A stretch of DNA of 64,000 nucleotides from Notolepis coatsorum (Eukaryota > Chordata > Actinopteri > Aulopiformes > Paralepididae). A program made the translations under genes and the position numbers. The stretch is taken from contig OZ020593.1 of the NCBI GenBank assembly GCA_963971535.1, positions 18,886,919 to 18,950,918 on the forward strand, given 5' to 3'. Of this stretch, positions 1 to 12,412 are shown in pieces. The notes below the pieces were generated by a model, which saw only the letters and a program-made list of their open reading frames with translations, was not told the DNA's origin and searched no databases. Numbering within the stretch: position 1 is the first letter of the stretch; every line of letters begins with the position of its first letter.

Positions 1-98
1 CTTTTATTTTAATTTTAATTTTATTTTGCGAGGCCCCCCTTCCCGCGACGCCCTGTGCGACCGCACTGCTCGCACACCCCCTGAGGCGGCCCTGCTCC

Positions 99-366
99 CA
101 GTCCCTCCTCCGCTCTGCAGCAAAACAGAGAATACATTTTCTGGTATCCCTTCCCACTTTATACAATCAGGAGAGAGAACCCTAGATATTTGTACTTATT
201 TCAAGAAAGCTTTCCAAGACAGATTTACACATATTTGCTTAAAACTCGTTTTAATATTTAAAAATGTTTGGTCAGACCATTGTGTGGAGTTCTCTCTCCT
301 GATTGGATGAAATGGGGTACCAGAAAATTCATTTTCTGTTTACTGCAGAGCGGAGGGACTGAGAGA
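99..366. mobile_element. Foldback/MITE-like element with ~80-bp inverted arms
   Basis: Arm 99-180 and arm 289-366 are imperfect inverted complements of each other. Both carry CTCTGCAG near the outer end and CAATCAGGAGAGAGAA or its complement near the inner end, around a ~108-bp AT-rich spacer. The short open frame across it is not credible as a gene. The structure is that of a non-autonomous foldback DNA element; superfamily is not determined and no clean target duplication was seen. Confidence 0.6.
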
Positions 367-568
367 CCCATGTTACTGATCGGAGATCTATATCAGTGAT
401 GGCTGTTGGGTCAATGTACAGCTATTATTTTAACAAAACAAAAAACACTTATTGTGGTTTCAGTTTCAGTTTATTTAAAAAGGACAGTACACATTAATAA
501 ACATTTCTGTAAATGTGTCAGTTTTAGCCAGCTGGCTAATTCGCAACTGTATAGTCCTTTTGGCAATA

Positions 569-1149
569 TGTGGTAGTGAAAGGGTTAACCTTCTGTAGTG
601 TGGTAGTGAAAGGGTTAACCTTCTGTAGTGTGGTAGTGAAAGGGTTAACATTCTATAGTGTGGTAGTGAAAGCGTTAACCTTCTGTAGTGTGGTAGTGAA
701 AGCGTTAACCTTCTGTAGTGTGGTAGTGAAAGGTTAACCTGTAGTGTTGTAGTGAAATGTTTAACCTTCTGTAGTGTGGTAGTGAAAGGTTAACCCTCTG
801 TAGTGTGGTAGTGAAAGGGTTAACCCTCTGTAGTGTGGTAGTGAAAGGTTAACCCTCTGTAGTGTGGTAGTGAAAGGTTAACCCTCTGTAGTGTGGTAGT
901 GAAAGGGTTAACCTTCTGTAGTGTGGTAGTGAAAGGATTAACCTTCTGTAGTGTGGTAGTGAAAGGATTAACCTTCTGTAGTGTGGTAGTGAAAGGGTTA
1001 ACCGTCTGTAGTGTGGTAGTGAAAGGTTAACCCTCTGTAGTGTGGTAGTGAAAGGTTAACCCTCTGTAGTGTGGTAGTGAAAGGTTAACCCTCTGTAGTG
1101 TGGTAGTGAAAGGGTTAACCTTCTGTAGTGTGGTAGTGAAAGGATTAAC
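569..1149. repeat. 30-bp minisatellite, about 20 units
   Basis: The unit is 30 bp and contains GTGGTAGTGAAAGGGTTAAC followed by CTTCTGTAG. Units vary by single substitutions and one-base deletions (29-bp forms). The array stops abruptly at 1149 and resumes with the same unit at 6351, so the intervening sequence is an insertion into the array. Confidence 0.9.
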
Positions 1150-1440
1150 GTTAGGTTATGACTATAACCAAGTTCTGTTAGTTAGGGCGATGCTTGGCTT
1201 CGCCTTCTGCACTATCTCGCGTACGTGCACGCGTACTGAATAAACCACAAATGTACCTCTAATACCAGTATTAGTCTGACCACACCCCTCATCAGCTTAC
1301 CTTCATAAGCAGGTGTGTGGTCACCTGCTCTCCTCCTTCCCAAGCTTTCACCACAAGGTGAGGTCAAGGGCTGCAGCGGCCGTCCGAAGCCAAGCATCGC
1401 CCTAACTAACAGAACTTGGTTATAGTCATAACCTAACGTT
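1147..1440. mobile_element. 294-bp MITE with 56-bp perfect terminal inverted repeats
   Basis: Positions 1147-1202 and 1385-1440 are perfect inverted complements over 56 bp, beginning AACGTTAGGTTATG. The interior (about 1188-1355) matches, inverted, the right end of the larger element at about 6165-6330. The MITE is therefore an internally deleted or rearranged relative of that larger element. No open frame is present. It abuts the larger element directly at 1438-1440. Confidence 0.75.
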
Positions 1441-4400
1441 CTGTATCGTTAGGGCTCAGCTTGGCTTCGCCTTCTGCACAAGGGAGGCCAAGCGGAGCCA
1501 CTTGGCTGACAAATACACCCCGCTGACAGCCCCCCAAAACCATCAGAACAGGGAGGGCCGAGCCCCCCCGACCCCCCCTAATGGAGGGTAGCCCCCCTAT
1601 TAGGGACGTCACGGGAGGGCGACGGACCCGACCGTGCGAAGAGGCACTCAAGCAACTCAACGCACAGGGTGAGCAGACCGTGGCTTGACCCACGACTACA
1701 CACACGCACAACCCGCATGCCACCCGGGAACGAACGGAGGAACAACCTCGTTACTGCCCCCAGAATCACGGGGTCAAGGGCAAACCCAACCCCGTGGCAA
1801 GGCCGTAGCAGCGGAGCACGAAGGAAGACCCAGACCCACCAAAAGGACTGGACTCCCTGGAATGGGGGCCCGGAGAAGTCCATGATGCCAGCATCAAGAC
1901 CCCACCAGGTGGGCACGTAGTGCCCCGCCCCCCACATCGCCAGCGTATTCGGACAAAGGCCCCCAGTTACTGCACCTGGTATTCCCAGGCGGAACCAACC
2001 AGGCCAGTAAGCCGAGCGGGCCCCGTCCCCCCAATAGTACACCGCCTGGCACACTGACCCTGCAGAAAAGGCAGTCAGCATGGCCGTAAGCACACAAAAA
2101 AGGTTAACCAACGGAAGCAGGCAGCGCACCGGGGAAAAACCAGGCAACAGGCTGTTAACCCTAGCCTGGAGACTGCGGACGAGACAGGCGCCAGAGGGGA
2201 CAGCTGAACACAGCCGCCCCGGCGGAAGGAGCGTAAGCTGGCGGTGTTGCATGACCAAGCCTCCATTTAACAACCCCCACCCAGAGGGGTCGAGGCAGAG
2301 AAGGCTGACACGATTGGCAGACGTCATGAACGTGCAGGGGCACCCTCAACCGGTGAACCCGGGAGTTGACACTGCTCCAACACACCAGGGAACCAACCAC
2401 CTCGGTGTTACCCAATGCGGTGGTTGTTCCTATAACCCCTCAAGAAAAAACTCCAAAACACACCTGCGGGTATACACCGGCTATACCGCAGTACAAGTGT
2501 TTCAGTTTCCAAAAAGGGTTAACCCAGGCCTACGGGTCGCAAACATCACTTCGGACCGGGCCTGGCGGTACGGGAAGCACAGGGTCACCAGAGGAGGTCA
2601 AAAAACCACCCCCACAGGCCCCTCTTCGCCATGCGTGAGAGAGGAGCGAAAAACAATGGAGAACCAGCCCCTAAGCACACCGTACCTGGTATTCCCCGGC
2701 GGTCTCCCAACCAAGTACTAACCAGGACCAACCTGTGTAGCGGCCGAGATCCGACGAGATCGAGCGCGTACAGAATGGCATGGCTGTAAGCCATGACGAC
2801 AGTGCTGAGTAAAAACATACCCAACCAGGGTCTCCATAGCGCTTAACCCTGTGACACCCAGACCGACCTGGCATTTTTCCCCCTGAAAAAAGCCCAAGTC
2901 CCTCAGGGTACCAGAACAGCAGATCTGCATCCCCGGCGGACAACGGGTTCAACTGATCTGGACCAGCGTGACCAGAACCAGTCCCGTGCCCTAACCACGC
3001 CGACATGCCCCAGGAAAAGGGCAGATATGCGTGTTGATCTTAACATGAAAAGAAGGCGCCACCCAGACGTCGGGACGAACCGCGCCTGGTGGCCCACCCC
3101 AAGGGCGTGAGACCCCACTACATATGTTCAGATCCATCCCGTCATCATCCCCCAGACATGAACGAGGATCCGTCGACAACCCACCCAGGTCATGGGATGT
3201 GGTCGCCGGAAGAGGAAAAACCCCCATCTCAGTTGCTTTATAAAAACGCTGTTTCAACCACAAGCAACTAAGGCGTGCCAGTCAATCGCCTGTTTACAGC
3301 GAGCTAGCACTATACGTGCGTCGGGACACACCCCCATCAATGAACAGGCTATTTAGACCTGCCATTGAATCCCCAAGGCGCCCAGGGGAACGACAAGAGG
3401 GGTGTGACACTCCCTAACTCCAACACTTCTGGAATAGAAAGAAGGAAGCATCAACAGTATGTATCCCAGTCTACACAGCCGGGGTAAAAAATGTTCACAT
3501 TTTTACATCCCACCACCCTCCCATAGGAAAGAGACGGGGATCCCCAGAGAGACTTCCCACGCGAGCTGTACAGATTGAAAAGAATATATTGCACCTTGAG
3601 CCATGTAAAAAACTGGTTTTAGGGCCTCCGGGGAAGAGGCACCGAACCCAAACACACTCAATAAACGAATTGAATCGAATATACATACAATAGAAAAGGA
3701 CCCTTCTAGAGGGTCCACTCACTTTGACAATCTGAGGAGGAAGGCTCTGTACTCTGATGGAGGCTTCCTCACATGGATCACATGGAAGAAGGAGTCCGAA
3801 CTCACAGAAGGCCTGAGTAGGCGCTTGGTGAGGAGGAGCCCTGACCACCCCCCCTGAAAACAGATCCATCACATGGACCTGAACAGCACACGGAAGTCCT
3901 ACCAACAGAGACGCGCACGGTGACGTACTCTATGGCGGGGGAATTCCTGCGGTGCACACGCCCAATATACCAGGCCGTGGGACCAGGAACTCCCTCCCCC
4001 CCCCCCCCCCCCCCCCCCCCCCGTAACGTGCCGAACCGCCACGTGACGGGAACCTTGAAGGACAGGGGGTGTACCCCTGACCGACAGAACAATGGGGAGA
4101 GGAAAGGTTACCAGTTCACCCCTTTACGACCCCACACCCATGATACGACGTAACGACAAAAAAAGAATATGACACAGTCATAGTCAGCTCTATGAAGCGT
4201 TTCACAGCTCCACACAGCGCACGAGCTAACCTGCTATCTGATTTTTACTAAGGAAAAACACAGAATAGAGAGGGCTCTAAGAACCCCGGTCCAACATACA
4301 CATGTGCTTCTGTGGCCAGTACAACCCAGTTGTAGGTCACATGACACACACAACCCATCATCATCACAATGAGAGAATACATCATTCTTGATTAGTATCG

Positions 4401-6350
4401 ACCACAGGCCTTGCTAAGCACACGACAGCAACCAAACCAATTTCCCTTTAGGAAATAAGTTTCTCCAGCAGATTTAGCACAACCTCAGCAATCAAGCTGA
4501 GAGTTACATCGTATCCCTACCACACAAAAAGACACAAATAATGCACAACATGTCTGATAGGAGGTGATAAAGTCCCCAGGGAACCGGGGGGGGAAAAACA
4601 CAATCCTCCTATTTCACCCTCAATACGGCCAGTTAAAACAGGAAAACCTGTTAATGTGTGAACTCACTGTCCATTGTCATTACAGTCTGAGAAAGAACAT
4701 TCTTTTACTCACTCGTCACCAAGCATAGCTTCATAGGTTAGTTGCCTTAGTAGTGAGTACACGGTACACATAAACACCATGATGTTTCTCACACAACAAC
4801 CAGATCAATACATCACGACCTGCACGGAGAAGCTACTGCCAGTGACAAAAACAGCTCACACACAACCCGCAACGTATCTCAAATGCATTGCAACAACACA
4901 CGTTTTGGGAAAAAACACCGTCATTCACAATACATTTAGCAAGGTAAAACCAGAAGACGTGTTATGAGGGTCTGGCCAACCCCGTACCTGCCCGGAACGC
5001 AGATCAGCGAAGTGCAGTCACAAGCGTCCCGTGTTGTTCGATCCGGGCAGCGTCGCCGCTCCACCAGTCGCTACAGTCCTCTTTGTTGACGCAATCCCCG
5101 TCTAGGCTCGGGCAGGGTTGACGAACATCCCCTGTCAAGGATGACGTCGTGGTCAAAAGTGTAAAACATGTTAAAAATCAAAGCACGTTCAACAGAAAAC
5201 CATCAAGCTAACGGCTGCTCCAGCCGTTCGGGTGCTATCGCTTCCGCTCGCGAGACGCCGATCTACGACGCACGCGATCAGGAGCGAGCTCCCGGCGGCG
5301 CGCGAGAAGCCAAGCCACCCCGCGCCAGGCCACCGACCGGCTAACCGTAAGCTATGAACATGTAAACAATGACATAACACTCACCCAGACAGGCCGCCGT
5401 TCTGAACCCTCCTCACTTTTTAAGAGAAAAAGGAAAAACAAGACGTCAACACCGCTTCACAACGGTGACAATAACACGTCCGGCGGAATCAGCACAGTAC
5501 CAACTGGCCTGTATAGCTGACTTTGAACATGAATCTGCCGCTATCGCACATTACATGCACATATCCCCTCGTGAAGGAATACTCTCATTTGGATATGAAA
5601 GATGGGGTCTTAACACGGTGACAGAGAGAATCCACTCGTCCAGAACACACAGGGATCACCAGTGTCAATGGTCGCGGCCCACTAGTTAAAACTATAATGG
5701 TCGCCAGACCAAGGCCTTCTGTCGCCTAGACGGCTAAACAAAGGACCCTAGCCTGGGGCCGGTTTCCATAAACTTCGTCTAGTAGCCCCCATAGCACTAA
5801 CAGACAAGTGGAGCCCGCCAGCAAACACTACTCACCCAACCTGGAACGCACCGCTCCTCACAACAGCGGCATGTCCGACAGTTCAGCTGTGGCCTGACAG
5901 GTTTCACCCCAACAAACACAGCAAGGAACTGCAGTTGAGAAGCATGCAGCGGCGTGCTCCCAATACGAAAACCGGTGGAGGGTTTGTAGAATGATCATCA
6001 TCTTCTAGACACTCCAGTACGAAGACAATATCGCCGTATTTTCTCGAAAATAGTGAGAGAGAAAATAAAGATATGATGTCAACGTATCCTTGTTTCCCAA
6101 GCTGTTCCTAATCCAATTTCTTCCATCATGGTGTCAAGTGTGGGGATCTACCGAGGCACTTCTTCCTTGTGGTGAAAGCGAGAAGGAGGAGAGCAGGTGA
6201 CCACACACCTGCTTATGAAGGTAAGCTGATGAGGGGTGTGGTCAGACTAATACTGGTATTAGAGGTACATTTGTGGTTTATTCAGTACGCGTGCACGTAC
6301 GCGAGATAGTGCAGAAGGCGAAGCCAAGCTGAGCCCTAACGATACAGAAC
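1438..6350. mobile_element. Large (4.9 kb) non-coding element with 42-bp perfect terminal inverted repeats
   Basis: Positions 1438-1479 and 6309-6350 are perfect inverted complements (outer end GTTCTGTATCGTTAGGGCTC). Immediately outside the right end the 30-bp minisatellite restarts in register with where it stopped at 1149. The interior is GC-rich and repetitive in feel (many GGTTAACC, CCAACCA and CCCCGGCGG motifs) with a poly-C run at about 3998-4022. Open frames of up to 249 codons occur on both strands, but none resembles a transposase or any protein I recognise; high GC explains their openness. Superfamily is unassigned. Confidence 0.6.
3998..4022. repeat. Poly-C tract
   Basis: A run of about 24 cytosines inside the large inverted-repeat element. 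It may be length-uncertain in assembly. Confidence 0.9.
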
Positions 6351-6470
6351 CTTCTGTAGTGTGGTAGTGAAAGGGTTAACCGTCTGTAGTGTGGTAGTGA
6401 AAGGGTTAACCGTCTGTAGTGTGGTAGTGAAAGGGTTAACCGTCTGTAGTGTGGTAGTGAAAGGGTTAAA
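6351..6470. repeat. 30-bp minisatellite, resumed (4 units)
   Basis: Four units of the array seen at 569-1149, in the same orientation, immediately right of the inverted-repeat element. They carry CGTCTGTAG in place of CTTCTGTAG in most units. Confidence 0.9.
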
Positions 6471-8947
6471 CACACATAACGTAGGCACACCCGTGCCACT
6501 TTCAAACCCATGCACACACTCGCTCGCGCACACACTCGCTCGCGCACGCGTAATACCGATGATGGCACGTTTGGACACAGTCTCCATCCCATATGGACCT
6601 TCATGACCATCTGTGCCCGTGTTTACGTGCCAGGCGCTGCTCATCTCCTCTCCCCCTCTCGCTATTGGCCGGTGCCCCGTAAGGCTAACCACTTTAGCCC
6701 CCATTGAACCGCATGGATCCGACATATCTATATCCTCTGACCAGCAAGAACAGAGCGCCACCCCCGCGGGAGCGTCTCTCCTGCGTTTACCGTCCGTCCT
6801 CCATGTTGCTCCCGTGGCACGTATAGAACGATACCTGAAATCAAGTACATTGAAAAAAGTACATTGCAATATTTTTTTTACAGATTTTAATGATGAGAAA
6901 TCTATTGTAATCTTTTCGGGAGGTTTTAATGTACATTTTCTGCTCATTTTATGCCTTATGTCTATTTCATGTCTACATCACTGCTGCTGTGTGAAGCTCT
7001 TTGGGCTGCAATTCCTGTATGAAAAATGCTATAAGGTTTATTATTATTATTACAAGAGTATTTCTTGTCAACTACTGCATTAGCAAACAGTAGTTTGCAA
7101 GAATCTGGTGACATGATACATAAAGCGGGCGGTCTGTTCTGAGCGTCAAAGACTTCATTTCCTGCATTCTCTCGTACATTTCTGCACCAATTTATGCCTT
7201 TTCCGCATCAATTTATGGTGGAAATGTCTTTATTCATGTCTTTATGTATGTATGTTAATCCTATGCCTGAAACTATACTATATAACAGATACATACAGTA
7301 CAGTATGTCTCTCTTTTATCCCTCCATGTTTTCATCAGACAAAACATTCCAGCATTCCCATATCCGTCGGCCTTACAGTCAGTCAGCGGGTGTTTCAGGC
7401 GCTGGCGGTACTGAAGACGGGGGAGATCCACACTCTCGGTAAAAGCGGATGCTGGTACGACATCTGGAACGCCGACGGAAACAAGTGGCTCCTTTTATCT
7501 CCACGACGACAACAGGGCCCCAGCAGCGGCTCAGCCGGGAAAGCACTTTAAATTCCACGTCGTCTCTGCCTCCGGCTGTTCCTCGCGCACGCGCGTGTGT
7601 GCGTGTGCGTGCGTTTCCATCGCGCGGCATGTACCATCGCGTCGTCGTTGACACACGCCACTGACCTTCTCATAGCCCACCACCTGTGGGAGTCATCATC
7701 ACACCTGCACCGGGGGCCAGGAAGAGCCGCCGGCGTCTGTCTGGCGGGACGCCGAGCCACAGATAGACCGGGAGAGAATTCACCGGATGACTCACCACAC
7801 CACGGCGAGGCTGTAAAGGCCATCCAAGAGAGGGAGACAAGTCTGTTTGGCGGCACGACGATCCTCCCGCCTTATATGATCGACACCCCAGAGACGCGGT
7901 GTCACCGCGTATAAGCACGGAGTCTTTTCTCAAACCACAAAAAAATAAAAAGGTATTTTCACCGACTGCCATGCCGCTTCAGGCGGGGGTAGAAGACGAG
8001 AGGAGAAGAGGAACGGTGAGAACGCCGGGGTTATTTCACAGCTGTTTATCGCCAGACTCCCTCCTTTGATCACATGCAGCGGCTCTTTCTTGTGTACAGG
8101 CGGAGTGCTGGAGTGTAGGTCCTGGAGGAGGTACTACAGCGGTGCCCCGGCGCCTGTGGAGGGAGAGAGCGGAGCGGAGACGGATAGTTATGTGTTTTTA
8201 CCATGACCTTGTGTGTTTTATTCTAACGACCTTTCCGACGGCTGCATCTATACCCCCTGCTGGGATTGCAGTGCGTGACTTATTTGTTTGTTGTGTCTGC
8301 GTGCGTGCGTAGGGCTTCTATTGTTTTTTTTTTTTTATCCGATCCTCTCCAGATGGCTCTAGTATGTGCAAAGATTATAGTCATGCTGGTCACTGTCAAC
8401 ACACACACGCACACACGTGTCAGATGTTCATCTGGTTCTGACAGGCATTTCATTATAATCAAACCTACTTTACCCCGTATAAAAATAAACTGTAGTAAAA
8501 GCTAGGCTAGTATTCCTATTTTCATGCACCGCTATATAGAGATTTACCACAGAAATACTATAGTCATTTATAGTATTCCTGTGTCTTCTTTCCATACGCA
8601 ATACAGCACCATACTGTGATTCAACATAGTATTTCTGTAGTGGAATGTTATAGACATTTATGGTAAATCACTAGTATTCTTGTGGTTTTACCAAATTTTT
8701 TCTGAAGAATCTTGATAACGGAGACTAACAAGACCTAACCCCTATCTCTTTGAATTGGGAGTCATCCGTATCTAAAAATACGTCATGCATAGCATTGTTT
8801 TTCTTTAATATTTGAAGTCACTAGTAATTACTGACAACACAGAATGGTTAATTTGGTCAAAAAGGAAAATTATAGCAAAATGGCCTTTAGGACCAGCTTA
8901 GACCAGCTCCTATACATGTGCCTTTAAAAATCCCATATTATATATTT
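6471..8947. other. Unassigned 2.5-kb stretch, partly CpG-rich
   Basis: No recognisable protein or RNA gene was found. It contains a small duplicated CACACACTCGCTCGCG segment near 6512-6546, a short TTA run near 7037, and a CpG-rich block at roughly 7380-8060 that would be a candidate CpG-island-like region. A 99-codon open frame at 7252-7551 matches nothing I know. An imperfect inverted repeat lies at about 8532-8695 (copies of CCACAGAAATACTA facing one another), possibly a decayed MITE. Confidence 0.4.
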
Positions 8948-8960
8948 ACATTATACTTCT

Positions 8961-9102
8961 TCTAATGGCTCCCGATGAGCAGGTTGGCACCTTGCATGGT
9001 TGCCTCCGGCATCGGTGTGTGAATGTGAGTGAATGGGTAAAATGTGAGGAACAAATTGTAAAGCGATTTGGATAAAAACGCTATATAAATGCAGCCATTT
9101 AC
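8961..9102 (+). mobile_element. SINE family 1, 3' fragment
   Basis: Matches the 3' half of the tRNA-derived SINE seen in full at 16136-16383, 34278-34538 (minus) and 40523-40770. It starts near GATGAGCAGGTTGGCACC and runs through AAATTGTAAAGCG to the terminal ATATAAATGCAG and CCATTTACC. The tRNA-like head is missing. Confidence 0.75.
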
Positions 9103-9103
9103 C

Positions 9104-9496
9104 CTAGGGATGTCCGATATTATCGGCCTACCGATATTATCGGCCGATATTGGCATTCAAATGTGATATCGGAAAATATCGGTATCGGTTTTCAAAAAAA
9201 TGTAAGATTTTTTTTTTTTTTTTTTTTTTTACATTTCTATAACATTTATTTACCCAGGCAAGCAAGTAAGAACAAATTCTGATTTTATTTATTGTCAAAA
9301 GTATGCATAATGTTATGTTAATTCCACAACAAGACATATGTAATGTTAATTACCTGAAATTATTCAGTTTTGGGGGGGGGGGGGGGGGGGGGGGGAACCC
9401 TGCATATATCGGTATCGGTTGATATCGGTATCGGAAATTAAGAGTTGGACAATATCGGTATATCGGTATCGGTAAAAAAGCCAATATCTAGCAACC
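9104..9496. mobile_element. hAT-like short element (TATCGGCCGATA-rich), with a poly-T and poly-G interior
   Basis: The left end begins TAGGGATGTCCGATATTATC. The right end reads GCCAATATCTAGCAACCC, a decayed inverted counterpart. Both ends are full of ATCGGTATCGGT motifs characteristic of a common fish hAT MITE. It sits directly against the SINE tail. Flanks CCATTTAC and CCCATTAC could be a degraded 8-bp target duplication. The interior carries about 25 T (near 9208) and about 25 G (near 9372). Confidence 0.6.
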
Positions 9497-9639
9497 CATT
9501 ACCATTCAGTGCTTGTGCGCATAGTACATTTGGGTCTCTGTTGGGCCTACTAACACTCAAACTGTAAAATAAAGGCAACCCAGTTAGATTTCGCACCCAG
9601 CAGGTATTCAGAAACTGTGCCTTTAAAGTTATTTCGAAT

Positions 9640-11690
9640 TTCCTCTTTATTTACATTAGATTCAAATATATCGTCAATATACAGCACAGTACAATGTACA
9701 GTACAGCGAAAATAAGTTGGCATCCAACCAGAGTGCAAATGCAACAGTAAAATGCAATATACAACGTACAATGTACAAGTGATTAAATGTGATATATAGA
9801 ACAAGCTACTGGTAATCAGTGTTAGGCAGTAACACGTCCACAATGAGCTCTTGATCACCTTGATACTTGCTGCCATGTACAGGAGTGCAGTCGTGGGGGA
9901 AGAGGGAGTAGAGGAGAGGAGAGGGCTCAGCACACAGCCCTGCGGGACGCTGGTGCCCAGGGTGAGGGTGGAGGAGGTGAGATTGTCTAATCTATCATAC
10001 TGGGGTCTGTTGGTTAGGAAGTCAAGTATCCAGTTGCAGATAGAGGGGTTGAGGTCCTTGGTTTCCACAAGGTCACCAAGTCTGGAGAAGGGATGATGGT
10101 TTGGAATGCTGAGGTGAAATCGGCGGAGTGTATAGTGCTGAGGAGATGGCGTCCTCTGTGCTCCTGTTCTCACGGTAGAGGCAGATTGGTGTTTATCCAG
10201 AGAGGGTGAAAGGCCAGATTAGAGGTGAGCCAAGACCAGCCTTTCAAAGCACTTCATGATGATGGGGGTGAGTGTGCAACGGGACGGAAGTCACTAAGGC
10301 TCACTGCAGAGGAGTGTTTCAAGGCTGGCACGATGGAGGTGGTCTTGAAGCCTTGGCTATAGTGACAGGTTGAAAATGTCAATTAGGACCTCGGTCAGCT
10401 GCTCAGCACAGTTCTTGGGCACACAACCGGGGATGCCATCAGGACCAGCTGCCTTACGTGCATTAGTCCTGCTCAGTGCATCACACACATCGGTGGGGGA
10501 GAGAGTGAGGGGTTGGAGGTTAGCAGGGAGAGAGCAGCCTTGGTGGGGGAGAGCGTGAGGGGTTGGTGGTTAGCAGAGAGAGCAGCCTTGGTGGGGGAGA
10601 GAGTGAGGGGTTGGAGGTTAGCAGAGAGAGAGCAGCCTTGGTGGGGGAGAGAGTGAGGGGTTGGAGGTTAGCAGGGAGAGCAGCCTTGGTGGAGGAGAGA
10701 GTGAGGGGTTGGTGGTTAGCAGAGCGAGCAGCCTTGGTGGGGGAGAGAGTGAGGGGTTGGTGGTTAGCAGAGAGAGAGCAGCCTTGGTGGGGGAGAGAGT
10801 GAGGGGTTGGTGGTTAGCAGAGAGAGAGCAGCCTTGGTGGGGGAGAGAGTGAGGGGTTGGTGGTTAGCAGGGAGAGCAGCCTTGGTGGGGGAGAGAGTGA
10901 GGGGTTGGTGGTTAGCAGAGAGAGCAGCCTTGGTGGGGGAGAGAGTGAGGGGTTGGTGGTTAGCAGAGAGAGCAGCCTTGGTGGGGGAGAGAGTGAGGGG
11001 TTGGTGGTTAGCAGGGAGAGCAGCCTTGGTGGGGGAGAGAGTGAGGGGTTGGTGGTCAGCACGGAGAGAGCAGCCTTGGTGGGGGAGAGAGTGAGGGGTT
11101 GGAGGTTAGCAGGGAGAGCAGCCTTGGTGGAGGAGAGAGTGAGGGGTTTGAGGTTAGCAGGGAGAGCAGCCTTGGTGGGGGAGAGAGTGAGGGGTTGGAG
11201 GTCAGCAGAGAGAGCAGCCTTGGTGGGGGAGAGAGTGAGGGGTTGGAGGTTAGCAGGGAGAGCAGCCTTGTTGGGGGAGAGAGTGAGGGGTTGGTGGTTA
11301 GCAGAGAGAGCAGCCTTGGTGGGGGAGAGAGTGAGGGGTTGGTGGTTAGCAGAGAGAGCAGCCTTGTTGGGGGAGAGAGTGAGGGGTTGGTGGTTAGCAG
11401 AGAGAGAACAGCCTTGGTGGGGGAGAGAGTGAGGGGTTGGTGGTTAGCAGGCAGAGTAGCCTTGGTGGGGGAGAGAGTGAGGGGTTGGTGGTTAGCAGAG
11501 AGAGCAGCCTTGGTGGGGGAGAGAGTGAGGGGTTGGAGGTCAGCAGAGAGAGCAGCTTTGGTGGGGGAGAGAGTGAGGGGTTGGAGGTCAGCAGAGAGAG
11601 CAGCTTTGGTGGTCGCCTCCTGGTTGTCCTTGTCAAAGCGGGCGTAAAGATTATTGAGCTCATCGGGGAGGGAGGGTCAGTGGGGGGAGT
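9640..11690 (-). mobile_element. L2-like LINE fragment, reverse transcriptase, frameshifted, with internal VNTR expansion
   Basis: Minus-strand translation in shifting frames gives, N- to C-terminal: NNLYARFDKDNQEATTKAAL (near 11660-11600), then many repeats of a 16-residue block, then [12 protein letters not shown] (near 10460), ALTPIIMKCFERLVLAHL (near 10230-10280), and CNWILDFLTNRPQ and VPQGCVLSPLL (near 9900-10030). These are in the order expected of an L2-type reverse transcriptase: finger region, RPVALT, NRPQ and PQGCVLSP motifs. Frameshifts and stops make it dead. Clade assignment is by motif memory only. Confidence 0.8.
10480..11610. repeat. 48-50-bp minisatellite inside LINE reverse-transcriptase frame, ~23 copies
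   Basis: The unit contains GAGTGAGGGGTTGGTGGTTA and GCAGAGAGAGCAGCCTTGG. On the minus strand the 48-bp units encode in-frame repeats of [16 protein letters not shown], a segment of the LINE reading frame itself; occasional 50-bp units break the frame. The non-repeated LINE sequence continues on both sides, so the array arose by expansion of a coding segment. Confidence 0.85.
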
Positions 11691-11741
11691 CCCCAACCAC
11701 TCAGTCCCCACTGGTATTTGTTAATTTGTAAGGCCTTTATC

Positions 11742-11901
11742 GGTAAGCTACCTCCTTATACTACATAATTATTGGTAAGCTACCTCCTTATACCACATCA
11801 TTATTGGTAAGCTACCTCCTTATACTACATCATTATTGGTAAGCTACCTCCTTATACCACATCATTATTGGTAAGCTACCTCCTTATACTACATCATTAT
11901 T
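11742..11901. repeat. 32-bp minisatellite, 5 copies
   Basis: Five tandem units of GGTAAGCTACCTCCTTATAC plus TACATCATTATT, with C/T variation. No gene content. Confidence 0.85.
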
Positions 11902-12412
11902 GGAATGGAATGTTGGAACCTATGGAGCCCATTCTAGTGGCTGGTCCCTAAGGTCCCCTGAGTTTGTTCAGAACAGGGTAAATCTGCATTTTGCTATGAT
12001 GCTTGGAAGCTTGAGATTCTCTCCTCTGTTGCAGAGTTTAAAACCTTGATCTCCAACCTTTGTCAATCAAGTTGTATGTTTTTTTTTCCTATCTACTTTT
12101 TCTTCACCCTTTTTTCTGTATTTTTCTCCCATCCCAATTTAGTCGTTATGCCAATTCCCTTCCTGGTTGTTGCGCGCATTTGCCCCCCCCCCGCCCACTT
12201 GCCGGTCTAGGGAGGGTTGATAGATACTATCACATGTCTCCTCCGATACATGTGGAGTCAGCCAGCCGCTTCTTTTCACCTGACAGCGAGGACTCTCACT
12301 GGGGGAGCGTAACGCATGGGAGGCTCACACTGCTTCGCCCAGTTCCCTTCCTCGCTGAGCAGGCGCCCCGACCGACCTGTAGGAGTCGCTGTTTACAACG
12401 ACCAGGATACAC

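Noticed and set aside
1578..2327. 249-codon minus-strand open frame
   Set aside because: GC-rich DNA inside an inverted-repeat element, several equally long overlapping frames on both strands, no domain or conserved motif.
2080..2721. 213-codon plus-strand open frame
   Set aside because: Same GC-rich region, overlapped by other frames; composition follows base bias.
6336..6947. 203-codon minus-strand frame
   Set aside because: Its C-terminal part is the translated 30-bp minisatellite and the rest matches nothing.
7252..7551. 99-codon frame as a host exon
   Set aside because: No recognisable protein; ends in CpG-rich low-information sequence; no clear splice context.
9851..10096. Plus-strand frame over the LINE
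   Set aside because: Shadow of the minus-strand reverse transcriptase coding sequence.
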